DNA of 64,000 bases from Anaeramoeba flamelloides (Eukaryota; Metamonada; Anaeramoebidae), in NCBI GenBank assembly GCA_027625915.1, contig JANTQA010000010.1, forward strand, positions 1-64,000, written 5' to 3'. The position numbers and the translations under genes are program-made. Shown here piece by piece: positions 1 to 11,275 of this stretch. Position 1 is the first letter of the stretch. Every line of letters begins with the position of its first letter. Under the pieces are notes generated by a model. That model saw only the letters and a list, made by a program, of their open reading frames with translations. It ran no database searches and had not been told where the DNA came from.

Positions 1-517
1 CTAATCCCTGAATCACCTATATTCAAGAAAAATCTGATACTTGAATTATAAAAGAATCTTTTGTGATATTAATCTCATAACGTAAATTTTTGAAAAAAAT
101 TATTTTAATCTAGGAAAAAAAAATGTATAAAAATGTGAAACAATTTATTTATGAGCTTCTAAAGTCATCAACTGACCATAAATAAATCGAAGTATCACTC
201 TATGACTTTGAAATTTTCAGAAAATGACTTACAATTAAAAAAACAAAATCGATCTCTGAAAATAATGTATAAATTTCTTATAATTTGGATCCTTAAAATA
301 ACAATAATAAAACCTTTCAATTAATATGACTGAAATTAAATTTGGAGTAAATTGTTTCTATTTTTTTAATTTTCTCTAACCAAATAGTTTTTGATTTTAG
401 TCCGTGTCTAATATTTTTTCAAATTACTGAAAATAAAAAGCTAAACATTTTTTCTAAAATATCGATTATTTAGGATTTTTTTCTCTTTTCAAGTTTAAAG
501 TCCAACAAATTTTGAGT
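1..517. other. AT-rich upstream region, no gene seen
   Basis: No open frame with recognisable protein similarity, no tRNA-like fold and no repeat that I could match elsewhere in the window. It precedes the start of the calcineurin A gene and would hold its promoter, but I recognise no specific promoter motif. Confidence 0.5.
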
Positions 518-3500
518 ATGTTCAAAAAGAAAACATCAAGGCTTTCAAAAAGTCATTTAAAACTCCAAGAAATCAAAAAAAATGAAGAAAAAGAAGTAAC
601 AAAAAAAGATGAAAAAAAAGATGAAAAAAAAGAAAAAGAAAAAGAAAAAGGAAAATTAGACTGTGGTTCTGATCGTGTTGAAAAAGATGTGATTGAATTA
701 ATAAGAACACCACTCTCAAGTGACTCACTGTATCCAAATGGAGGAACGATTCCTGATCATTTAGCGCTCAGAAAGCATTTCGAAAGAGAGGGGAAATTAA
801 AAAAAGAAGATGTGATTTTTCTTCTTGAAAATTGCAGAAAGATTTTAAAAAAAGAAAAAAATGTGGTCAAATTAAGCTCTCCTGTGGTCATGTTTGGTGA
901 CTTACATGGAAAGTTCTTTGATTTAGTGAATTATATCAAAACAATTGGTGAGTGTGATCCCAAAACCAACAAATTCCTATTTTTGGGTGACTATGTTGAC
1001 AGAGGATTTTTTGGTGTTGAAATCGTTTTGTATCTTTTTGCTTTGAAAATTTGCTTTCCTTTTGGCTGTTATTTACTCAGAGGTTTGTTATTCACCCCTT
1101 TTTATTCCATACTTTTTCATTTCTTTTTCTTCTTTTTCCATTCTTTTTCCAAAAGAAAAAAAAAAGCTGATTGAAGAAAAAAGAATAAAAATCAAAAACA
1201 AAACAAAAAAAAAAAAAAAAAAAAGGAAAAGAGTTATCATAAAGAAAAGAAATCAAAAGAAACAATATTCTAATTTTTTTTGACTTCTTTTTCTTGTTCA
1301 AGCCAAGAAGAAAACAACCGTCAATCAAAAATCAAACAAAAATTTCAAAAGAAAATTGAAATATTCGCCTGAAAAGTTATTTGCAATTTTCAATTTTCTT
1401 TCTTTTTGGTTTTTTATTTTGATATCCACTTTCTTTGGAAATTAAATTCTCAATACCACAAGCATATCCAAGTTTTATGTTTTGTGAGAACTTAAATTCG
1501 GTGTGTAAATGTTAAAAATTGTTTAAAAGAATGTCTCTTTAAGGAAAGACAAAATATTACAAATTTTGGATTTTTGATAAACATTTCATTTATCAAAACC
1601 ATTTATTGATCAAAAAACTTTTTCAAATACTCGAACAAAGCAAGGCAAATTTAAAAAGCAATTTTTTTAACCACTTACAACACTTACTTTTTACACTGTC
1701 GGAAAGTATATTTAACCAATTGTCAATCAACTCTATAAGGTTTTAAAATGAAGTGAGAAGTAAGAGTTAGAGGGGTATTTGGATTTTCGAACCTTTTTAT
1801 GAGAAATGTCAAATTTAGAATTATGAAAATATTTTTGACCAAATTCTAATTTTCGATGAAAAAAAACCTAAAATTTTCAACTGACAAGATTTCTTGACCC
1901 AGCATTCTTTTAAGTCAATAAATGTGTTTTTAGTCTTAAAAGTGATATTAATTGACCATAAAATTCAGATAGCCCTCAACCATTTGGGAAAAAAAAACAC
2001 AACACGATTTTAATTGGAAAACATTTCTGAAAACGAAAAGTAAAGTCAATTAAAAAAAGAAACAAACTAATTTCAAATAATAATCCATTATATTATTTTC
2101 AATCAACCCATCAAATACAATTTAAATCTACTTATTGATCTCAATCTGATAGAGTTGTTTTGGAGATCGCAAAAACAGTAAATTTTTTCATAAATTTTTT
2201 TTTTTTAATGATAGATCAATCAAAGAAAAACCCATTAACCAAAAGGTATTATTATAAAAAGTTTTATTATGTTGAATCCTTCATTTTGTCTTTAATCCTT
2301 TAATTTTTCTTTTACAAATAGATCTTACTTTTTCATTTTCAGGTTCTATTAAGTGTTCACAATTAAAAATACTGTTTTACTTTTTTTCACAGTTTTACTT
2401 TTTTTCCCAAATGGTTAACAAGATTTCTTGACTCGATATTCTTTCGAGTTAATAAATGTGTTTTTATTCATAAAAGTAATATTAGCTAACCATAAAATTC
2501 AGATAGTCCTGAATTTCATTTCATTTCATTTCATTTCATTTCAATTCTCAAAATCATCATTTTTTTCAGTAAAAACATCATTTGACTTCTGAAATGTTTT
2601 ATTTTTAATTGATTTAATTTTTTTTTTTTATTATTAGAAAATAATTCAAAAAGAAATGTTTGACTCTTTATTTCTTTGAACCAAAAAAAAATAAGAAATC
2701 AGAAAACAAATTTATTTTTGTAATTTTAAATACTGATAAATCCCAATAAATGTTTTCAATTTTTTAATTCAATTTCCTTTTTTTTTTTTAAATGTATTGA
2801 CTAAAGTATTGAAAGAAAGAATTTCATTTGTTTAAATCAAAATACGAATTGTAAAAAAGTTGATTTTTGCAGATGTTCTTTGATATGAAATGTTTTGGGG
2901 ATTGAAATAGAAATTTTCTCAAATGGAAATTGAACTAAAAATTTTTTGATATTTTTAGGATTTTTGAAATAAACAAATTAAAACAACACCACATAACAAT
3001 TTAAATATCGAAATAAAACATAATATATACACTTTTTAGAATTTTTTTACCTAATTTTTTTACGACAGATCTTGTATTAAAAAATATTCTTTTTTTATCT
3101 TTTTAGTTTTACTAATTTAACTTTCCAAAATTTTAATATTCGACCCCTTACAAGAATCGCGAATTTTTAAAAATTCACTTTTCATTTGATTATTGAAAAT
3201 AATATAATTACATTTTTTTTTTTTTTTTTTATTGAAAAAGTGTAAATTAAACTCTAAATGTCCTTTTACTTAAATTTCCTCAAAGGTAATTTAAGCGTAA
3301 AATCATAAATTTTACAATTGTTCAAGTAAAAAACACACCCAAAATTTTATGATTGTTTAAAAAGCAAAAGCAAAAAATTTAAAAGAAAAAAGAAAAAAAG
3401 AAATTTAAAAAGGGTTTATAAGAAACAATTGGTAAAAAATCAAAAAAAAAAAAACATGGCTATCTTTAATTAAGAACACACAAAATCACAACCACGATAG

Positions 3501-6500
3501 TTTTGGTTAATTTAATTTGATAATTGATCATGGATGTTCATTTGGGAATCGTTTTTTAATTGTTGTAATTTCTTTTTTCTTTTTGATCTGATATGCTTTA
3601 AACCTTTGGACATTTTTTGCCTTTGCTTTTTCTTTTTTATTTCTCAAGTTACTCATACTTTCGTGTTTCAGTGCCACAGTATTAGCAAGTAACTACTTGC
3701 TTTTTTTCCTTTGTAACTCTTCTTCCCAAGATAAAGAAGATTCAGCCAGTATAAAATGGAAAAAGATAAATAATATCATTACTAGCCTATACTGGCAGTG
3801 TGAATACATTAAAGAATAAATTTAAAAAGATTCACAAATAAAAAATTTATAAAAAAAAATAAAAAATAAAATAAATTCCCAAATGAATTTCTTTGGGAAT
3901 AATTTTCCAAAAAGAAACTTGACAAGAAGAGGAATTTGATTCAGGAAAATATGAAAAAAAAAAAAAGATATTTTCTATATAATTATAATTTATTCTCCAA
4001 AATTTTATAAACCAAAAAAATTGAAATATAATTTCTAATTTTAAAAATTAAATAAAAAATGTAAAATGAATTGCTAAAATTTTGAACTTGTTAAATAAAT
4101 AACTGTTTAATGATCTAAATAGAAAAAAAAAAAAAAAATGGCATTTTATAATTTTTTCAATAGATTATTTGTTAATTTTAATCTTTCAATTCTTTTTTCA
4201 ACTGTTAATCATTTAATTATTATAATTAATTTCTTTATATTTATTCTATTTCTATTTCTTCTTCTTATTTTTTTAATTAATTTTATAGGGTAACCTTTTT
4301 GTCTTTGAATATAATTGAAAAAATGCAGATGAAAAAAAATTAATTTGTTTTTTTGATGAAATTTTAATTACTTTGAATCAATATTTATAAACTGAATATT
4401 GTTCCATTCGTAAGATAATAAATATATCAAACTGGAATTATGATCATATAAAGATTTAAGAAATCATGTTTTTTTTTCTGATTTCTTTGTTTATTTTCTA
4501 TCGAAATAACTTTAGTAAACAAATAATTTTTTAAAAATCATAATTTTCCTGAAATTTTCAATTTCCAATCTTCAATTATATAAACTTACTTTAATTTATG
4601 AATTTAATTTTAAAGTTTAACCCCTTGTTCATTTATCTTTCACTTACTTCAAATAAACCACAATAAACAAATAATTACTGAAAAAAATAAAAAAAAAAAA
4701 ACACAAATTCATAAATTAACTTCAAAAAAAACCTTCAAATAATAAAAAAATTATAAAAAAAATGGATTAATTTTAATCAAAATACAGTTTCAAGATTTTT
4801 GGAACAATTTTTTAAAAAAAAAAATCAAAATAAAAATAAATCTTAATCAATCACTCCAGATATAAAGAAAATGTTTACTAATTTGTGAAAAGAAGAAATC
4901 AAATCCTTAATAATCCTTAATATATCTATGGTGGGATAAATAAGCAATTTAATGTTTAATCTTGGAAAAAAATATTTAAAATAAAATTATAAATCAATAA
5001 ACATTAAAAATTCGAGAAAATTTGAAAATAAAAACTCAGAAAAAAATAAAAATAAGTTCACTTTTCAAATTATGTATTAAAGACATTTTGAGATAAAAAT
5101 TCCTAAATATAAAAAAAAAATGGAACAAATAATAATAAAGAGATTTTTTCTTATTTTTTATTTTTCTATTAAAAATCTATTTAAATTTATTTTTTCCAAA
5201 CTTTTATTTTTTTTTATAAAACATAAAACAAAAAAAATCAAAATATATGATCTTTATAATTTAATGTTAATTTTTTTTCCATCCAATAATTTGATTTAAA
5301 TCAAAAAAAAATAATAATATATATATATATATATATATAATTTAGTTTGGAAATATTGATTTAAATTTAAATTGAAATTATTGATTTTACAAATTAATCT
5401 TTTAATTAAACAATATTTTTTTTAAAAATATTATTTCCTTTTTTTTTAAAAAAAAATAATAAACAAAAACAAATAAAATCTAGGAATCATGAATGTCGAA
5501 ATTTGACAAGTTTTTTTAATTTCAAATTAGAAGTAATTGAAAAATATGATGAAGAAATTTATGAAGAAATTATAAAAACCTTTTATTGTTTACCATTAGC
5601 AGCAATTGTTGACAAACAATTCTTTTGTGTTCATGGAGGGATATCGCCAAAATTGAAAAAAGTATCGATGATCAATTCAATTAATAGGTTTAAGGAGGTG
5701 CCAACAACTGGATTGTTTGGTGACTTATTGTGGTCTGATCCACATCCAAATTATAATGATAATAATAAAACAACAAAATACTTTACCAGAAACAATGCAA
5801 GGAACTGTTCATTTTATTATTCGTACCAAGCTGTGAGAAGATTCTTATTAATCAATAAATTGACATGTATAATCAGAGCACATGAGGCACAAGAAGAAGG
5901 GTTTAGAATGTATTTAAAGATGAAAGAAACAGAATTTCCATCATTAATAACCATCTTCTCAAGCCCCAATTATGTTGGGATCTATAATAACAAATCAGCT
6001 CTATTTAAATACAAGCCAAAGGCAGTAACCATTAAAGAATTCCAAGGTGTATCTGAACCTTATTGGTTACCAAAATTTGTGGATATATTTTCTTGGTCAA
6101 CACCATTTATAATAGATAAAACAGCTTTAATTTGGAACAGCATTCTATCTCTAAAAGATAAAGAAGAGGAGAGTGGGGAAGAAAGTCAAAATCAAAATAA
6201 AAATAAAAATGGAAATGAAAATGAAAATAAAAATAAAAATATTAAAGAAATAAGAAATTCTGATATTAATAAAATTGGAAATAAACAAAATAATATTTTT
6301 TTATCGATCCAAAGAGGAGAAATTATTAAAACCAAAATTGGCTTTTTACAAGTAATAATGAGCGATTTTCTGAAAATGAGAAAGAAAAAAGGAAAACTAT
6401 TTCTTTCCAAAAAGGGGATTAACAATGTTCGAAGAGGGCATTCAATATTATTATCATCTGTTTTGCAACGAAACAAAACAAACTCTTTTCAAATCCAAAG

Positions 6501-6963
6501 TAATAACAACAAGGTTCGAAAAAAAGGGCTGTTAAGATCAAGATCTGTTCAAGATTTTGCCTTAGAAGACATTTTATTATTAAAAAAATTGGCAATGAAA
6601 TTTAATTTAAATTCAAAAAAAAATAAAAAAACAAACATCCAAGACTCAAAAACAAAAAATATTTTAAATAATTCATTTAATAATAAGCAAATTGGAATTG
6701 AAGATGAAGAAGAAAACGAAAATGATAATGATAATGAAAATGAAAATGAATTTGAAAATGAATTGAAAAATCTATCAATTGAACGTAATTTTCAAAATTC
6801 AGAAATTCCACAAACAATTGAAATTGAAAGAGCTTCAGAAATTAAAAAAAAAATAGAAAAAAAAAAAGGATTTCCTAATCTTGAAAAAATCACTAAAAAC
6901 AACACGAACGATGAAGAAAACGATAATGAAGATGAATCTATTTGGATGTTTTCGAATAATTAA
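518..6963 (+). CDS. Calcineurin A (PP2B) catalytic subunit, two exons
   Basis: Ca2+/calmodulin-activated Ser/Thr phosphatase. Exons are 518-1083 and 5484-6963, 681 residues when joined. I chose ATG 518; an in-frame TTG at 512 is unlikely. The PPP metal-site motifs are all visible: GDLHG (127-131), GDYVDRG (157-163), NHE (190-192), His239 in CVHGGISP and His322 in RAHEAQ. Residues 381-410 (PYWLPKFVDIFSW...) match the helix that holds calcineurin B, which separates PP2B from PP1 and PP2A. A basic/hydrophobic stretch at about 467-500 sits where the calmodulin-binding segment is expected. The N-terminus is a Lys/Glu run, and the C-terminal ~180 residues are Asn/Glu-rich with no clear autoinhibitory motif. 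Oddity: the intron splits the RGNHE motif, and GT at 1083 with AG at 5482-5483 leaves the frame one base short. A one-base genomic error, a non-canonical intron or a recently broken gene are all possible. Confidence 0.9.
1881..1979 (+). repeat. Left copy of a ~97-base direct repeat
   Basis: Matches 2416-2513 at roughly 80-85% by eye (shared blocks include ACAAGATTTCTTGAC and ACCATAAAATTCAGATAG). The pair flanks the inverted-repeat element at 1979-2414. No coding content is seen in either copy. Confidence 0.7.
1979..2414. mobile_element. MITE-like element, family 1 (degenerate copy)
   Basis: The ends are inverted: CAACCATTTGGG at the left and CCCAAATGGTT at the right. Inside the right end lie two A/T-rich GTAAAAC-type blocks, of which the left end has lost one. 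The interior aligns with 9899-10337 along its length (for example CCATTATATTATTTTCAATC in both). It has no transposase frame, so it must have been moved by enzymes made elsewhere. Longer divergence and end decay suggest it is older than the 9.9 kb copy. Confidence 0.7.
2416..2513 (+). repeat. Right copy of a ~97-base direct repeat
   Basis: Partner of 1881-1979. It starts immediately after the right inverted end of the MITE-like element and is followed by five ATTTC repeats (about 2515-2542). Confidence 0.7.
3215..3345 (-). mobile_element. LINE 3' end fragment
   Basis: A T-run (poly-A on the - strand), then a short hairpin (GTGTAAATTAAACTC region), then sequence matching the C-terminal end of the LINE copy at 31847-32418 (TTACTTAAAT, AATTTAAGCGTAAAATCAT). 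Only about 130 bases remain, so the copy is strongly 5'-truncated. Confidence 0.7.
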
Positions 6964-7814
6964 TAAATGAATTGTTTTTTTTTTTTTTTTTTTATATTCG
7001 ATTATTAGGGATTTTGATAATAACACTGAATTATCGCAATATTAGCAATAAATACATTATAATATTAAAAAAAATGACGATAATTAGCATAAATTCACAA
7101 CAAATAACTAGAATTTGTCAAAGATAGCATAATCTATGAATTTTCAGAGGTTGATTATATTGTTTCTATAAATCAGAATAATTCTGAGAAACGAATGGTA
7201 TTTTTTTTTTGGTTCTTTTTGTTTTTTTCTTGGATGGAAGTTCCCCAGCCATGCTTTAGGGGATATATTATTTACTTTATTTGATATTATGAACAGAATC
7301 CCCAGTGTCAAATATCCAAACCATTTGATTTATTTTTTGATAAAATTGTTTTTGTATCAATCGCTTCTCCCAAACTCCAATTGTTAACTTCAAGATAGAA
7401 TTTGATTGGAGTTTTTAAGTAAAGGTTATGTCAAATTTTTTAATGAAAGATCGAATGACAAAAATTTTTCAAAAAAAAAACAGTTGTTCTTAAAAAAAAA
7501 ATTTATTTTCTTCATACTATAGGAAAGGATCTTACTTTTGAGAAAATGAGAATTATGAATAATTCATATATTAATATTAATTTTCAGTACTTTTATCAAA
7601 TTTGTCTTTATTTTGATTTAACAAAGAATGAATAAGATCTTAAACTTTTTACCCTTTTTCACCATTTTTGACTTTTTATGTCAAACTTAAAATACCCAAA
7701 CTAAACTACTGAATCAAAAATAAAAAATTAGAAGCTTCTATAAAATATCTCAAGGTTTTAAATTTTTTTTTAAGAAATTTTCTCAAAAAGTTGATTTTTC
7801 GGAACTTCATTTTT

Positions 7815-8065
7815 TTCATTTTTAGTACTAATAAATTCAAATAAATATCTGTAAATTTGTAATTCGTTTTGCAAATTTTTAAAATATTTATACACAAGCT
7901 TTCAATAAAGCCTTTTATTGGTTTAAATGTAATAAAACTTTGAAAAATTGGTTGTTCCTTCAAATATTTTTTCTCTTGGGTTGTTTTAAAAGTTGAGTTA
8001 CTTTATTACAAAAATGGAAATTGAACTAAAAATTATAATGAAATTTCTTCAAATTAAACAGTAAT
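7815..8065 (+). repeat. Dispersed AT-rich repeat, three copies
   Basis: Shares ordered blocks with 17770-18010 (AAATTCAAATAAATATCTG, ACACAAGCTTT, GTTGTTTTAAAAGTTGAG) and more weakly with 2730-2970 (TGGAAATTGAACTAAAAAT). I could not find termini or coding capacity, so its class is unknown. Confidence 0.6.
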
Positions 8066-8281
8066 GTGAAGAGGAGATCCAAATTTAGTCTAAAATCTTC
8101 ATTTTTTCCTTCTTAGATCTCACTGAATAAATAATTTTGAGATTTACTTCCTATAAAAACCTCTGGCAAAAACACACTCTTCTTGGAATTTCAATTGCAA
8201 ATGAAGTTTTTAAAATCTTTAATAATATTAAAAATAACAAAAGAATACTCTGATATAAAGAATCTATATCTAAAGACTATA

Positions 8282-9175
8282 ATCCCTGTTTCAAAAGATA
8301 ATACTTGCTTTTTTTTCAGCTTGTTTCAATTTAAAATCTAATTTATTACTCAATAGTATACCTAAGTTCAAATCAATTTTTAATGTAAGATCTATGTTAT
8401 TTGTAGTAAAATTTCAATTATGAAACAAAATTTTTGATTTTTTTGTTTTTTAAATTTATTTTTTATTTTGATAATTAAAAATATTCTAAAAAATTTATTT
8501 AATTTTTTGAGACAAATTTCCAATTTGATCTTTCATTTTTAGATTTTCCTTTTTAATATTAGAACATTAAGAAAAACCAAGACAATATTTACTTGTTTTT
8601 TGTTGACTTCTTTGATTGGTTAATGTAAAGTAGTGAAAAAAATACCGGACATGAAAAAAATCCCTGACAAGATTTTTAATTGTGAATATTAGAAAAATTT
8701 TTGTGTAATTTCATTTATTTTCAATTAAATCCTTTTTTTAAGAATCAAACTTCTAAAAATTATAGCTCACCCACTTATTAGAATGATGATTAAAGAAATT
8801 GCACTTGTTCAAAACACCATTCAATTAATCAAAAAACAAGAATAAAAATTATCAATTTCCAAACTCTAGTAAACCTCTATAAAATTAGATTGTTTTTCAA
8901 AAAAAGTTGATCTACTTATGCTATCAAACAATTATTTGGGTTTTCAAGAGACACACCACTTTAATGAACTTTAGGTGGGTTTATTATTGAGTTTATAAAA
9001 TATTTGATTATTTATAAAAAGGATTTGATTGAAAATAAAAGAAATTACACAAAAATTTTTCTAATATTCACAATTAAAAATCTTGTCAGGGATTTTTTTC
9101 ATGTCAGGTATTTTTTTCCCTGTTATATAGTTCTTCTCTAAATAAAGAAACACCTTTTTATTTTAAAACTGGATT
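8282..9175. mobile_element. MITE-like element, family 2, split by a later insertion
   Basis: Aligns with 20214-20626: shared AGTATACCTAAGTTCAAATC and GATTGGTTAAT blocks, and inverted ends of the form TGTTTCAAAA...TTTTGAAACA in the better-kept copy. The element is interrupted at 8628-9125 by a family 3 element that the other copy lacks. It has no open frame. Confidence 0.75.
8628..9125. mobile_element. MITE-like element, family 3, with ~100-base inverted ends
   Basis: The two ends are near-perfect inverted repeats for about 100 bases (AAAAAAATACC, GACATGAAAAAAATCCCTGA and onward at the left, their complement at the right). The other family 2 copy carries the unoccupied site (GGTTAATCTATAGG near 20570), which shows a TA target duplicated on insertion, as Tc1/mariner-type transposases do. 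It is 498 bases long with no transposase frame. High arm identity suggests it is younger than its host element. Confidence 0.85.
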
Positions 9176-9898
9176 TAACTTTTATTAACATTTTATTCTG
9201 AAAACCATACTGATTAATTGAATTACAAGTTGCAAAAATATTCTATTCATTTTCTATTTCCTTTTTCAAAAAGTTTTTTAAATTATAACCTACTTCTAGG
9301 GAACTCTGATTGTAAAAATATGAAGAAGAAAGGGAAAATTTTTTCTATTTAGAATTCAAATAACAGTAGGTTTTCTTAACTTTATTCTCATATTCTTATT
9401 TTCTAATTAAAAAACGAAAATTTTTGGTTTACCTTCCAAAATATTTTTCTTAACGTTTATAAATTCATAAAATCCTAAGATCTCGTACAACATGATTTAG
9501 AAATGATATTTTTAGGCAAGAATATAAACTTACATGGGCAACTCTTCGACAAAATTTTAACTTTGCTAATTTGATTGTAACAGTGAAAATTAATAGATCT
9601 TTTGGAAATTGACTTAAAAATTTTCATTTATTAATTGGAAAATAACAGTATTCCAAAAATTAAGAAGAAATATTTTGAAACCATCACCTTTTCCAAATTC
9701 AGAGATTATTTCTTCTGCTTCAATTTCGGTATTTTTTCTTATTTTTGGGTTTCCTTGAATTAATATTGAAAATAATAATTACTCTGAGACGAAAATTAAA
9801 AATTGAATAGGGGTTGTGAGTCAAGAAACCAATAAAACAAAAAGACTAAAGATGATAAATTGAAAGATTAAATTTGAAAAATACACAAACCAAATTTA

Positions 9899-10337
9899 CT
9901 GTTGTGGAAAAAAAGTGAAACTGGAAAAAAAGTGAAACACAGTTTTTAATTGGGAACATTACTGAAAATGAAAATTAAAAGTAAAATCAATAAAAAGAAG
10001 AAACCAATTAACTTCAAATAATAACCCATTATATTATTTTCAATCAACCCAACAAATACAATTTAAATCAACTTGATTTATCGAAATTGTTCTTGCAGTT
10101 TTGGAGATCTTAAAAATAGTCAATTTTTTGAACAAATTTTTAATAATTGATCAATCAAAGAAAAACCCACACTAAAAGATAGTATTTAAAAAACTGTTAT
10201 TGTGATGAATACTTCATTTTGTCTTTATTTATTTATTTATTCTTTTTTTCATTGATCTTACTTTTAATTTTCAGTAAGGTTCCCAATTAAAAACTGTGTT
10301 TCACTTTTTTTCCAGTTTCACTTTTTTTCCATAACGG
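9899..10337. mobile_element. MITE-like element, family 1, well preserved
   Basis: Inverted ends of about 55 bases, almost perfect. Each contains a doubled GGAAAAAAAGTGAAAC unit, followed by AGTTTTTAATTGGGAAC. The outermost CTGTTGTGG (left) and CCATAACGG (right) resemble Tc1/mariner termini. It is flanked by TA on the left and TG on the right, consistent with a decayed TA duplication. No coding capacity. Confidence 0.85.
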
Positions 10338-11275
10338 TGACATAAAAATTATCATTTATTAATTGGAAAATAACAGTATATTTCAAACCCTTTAAGAAAT
10401 AATAAACAAAAAAGAATAATTTTAAACAATACTTCTGAAATACTGTTAATTGTAATAAATTGGATCAAAATTTTCCTTTAAGGACTACGTTCCTTTCCTT
10501 GAAGGGGTTGAGTAATTGTGTTATTTCACTTTCGCTTCTCAAAAAAAATTTTCACACGGTAGAAATTGGACAAAAAAAAAAAAAAAAACATTTTTTGTCA
10601 TCTTTACCTTTTCACGAAGACTATTTTTCTTTGTTATTCAATGAAAAGGAAAATTGTAAATAACAAAAAAAATAATTGCAAAAAATTGCTTTTGGGGATT
10701 TTCAAGTACATTTCAAATTTGAGAACATTTCAAACTTGTAAAAGTAAATTTAAAAAATATTTAGAACAGCTCTAGAAAATAGTGTGAGTTCTGAAAGTTG
10801 AAATGGGAATTCTAAAATATTAAAATCAAAATTTAGCATGATCTAAAAAGGTAAAAATTGGTGAAAATTGTTGAAATTGTCAAAATTTCACATTTTTTCT
10901 AAAAGAAATTCTCCTTGGACAAATATTACTTGGATTACATAACTTATTCAAGGGCGATTTTATCGATTATTTCACTGTTTTCACCGAAAAAGGTAGTCCT
11001 TAACTTTAAAAATAACATATCCAAATTGAAAAAATTTCAAAACAAATTATCATATTATACAATTCTTGACTGGAAATATTCATATTACTTAATGAATGAA
11101 ATAATTTAATGGACTTTTTTAACTATTTTGGAAAACCCAAAGTGAATATAATTACAAATGTTGTCCATTAGAAAGTGTTTTAAAATTGAAGAAATAAAGA
11201 TATTAAAGCAAAGTTTTGAAAATTACTCTCAAAAAAACAAAATCATTTTTTTAAATTAACAAAATTTCTTATCAA

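Larger units (their letters stand above)
1084..5483 (+). other. 4.4 kb intron of the calcineurin A gene
   Basis: Inferred from the interrupted RGNHECR motif: LLRG ends at 1083 and NHECR resumes at 5485. It begins GTTTGT (from 1083) and ends CTAG. It holds a MITE-like element (1979-2414) between direct repeats, a LINE 3' end (3215-3345), a short dispersed repeat (about 2730-2970) and an (AT)n run near 5315-5339. I see no further exon; the motif would leave room for none. Confidence 0.75.
6964..11275. other. Intergenic region with repeats, no gene
   Basis: Between the calcineurin and RRM genes. It holds a dispersed repeat (7815-8065), a family 2 element with a nested family 3 element (8282-9175) and an intact-looking family 1 MITE (9899-10337). 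Short frames here (for example near 10460 and 10915) show no similarity I recognise and have no exon-like base composition. Confidence 0.6.

Noticed and set aside
1084-1283. Continuation of the calcineurin exon 1 frame and an overlapping + strand frame
   Set aside because: Reads into intron sequence (Phe/Lys runs) after the RG of RGNHE; the real continuation is at 5484.
1881-2513. Direct repeats considered as paired long terminal repeats
   Set aside because: Only ~97 bases each, with no polymerase or capsid-like content between them; the interior is a known MITE-like family of this window.
3751-3800. Small hairpin GCCAGTATA...TATACTGGC
   Set aside because: A nine-base stem with a ~30-base loop is expected by chance in this composition and no second copy was found.
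10460-11109. Three short + strand frames
   Set aside because: No recognised similarity, no splice partners, and they overlap each other in different phases.
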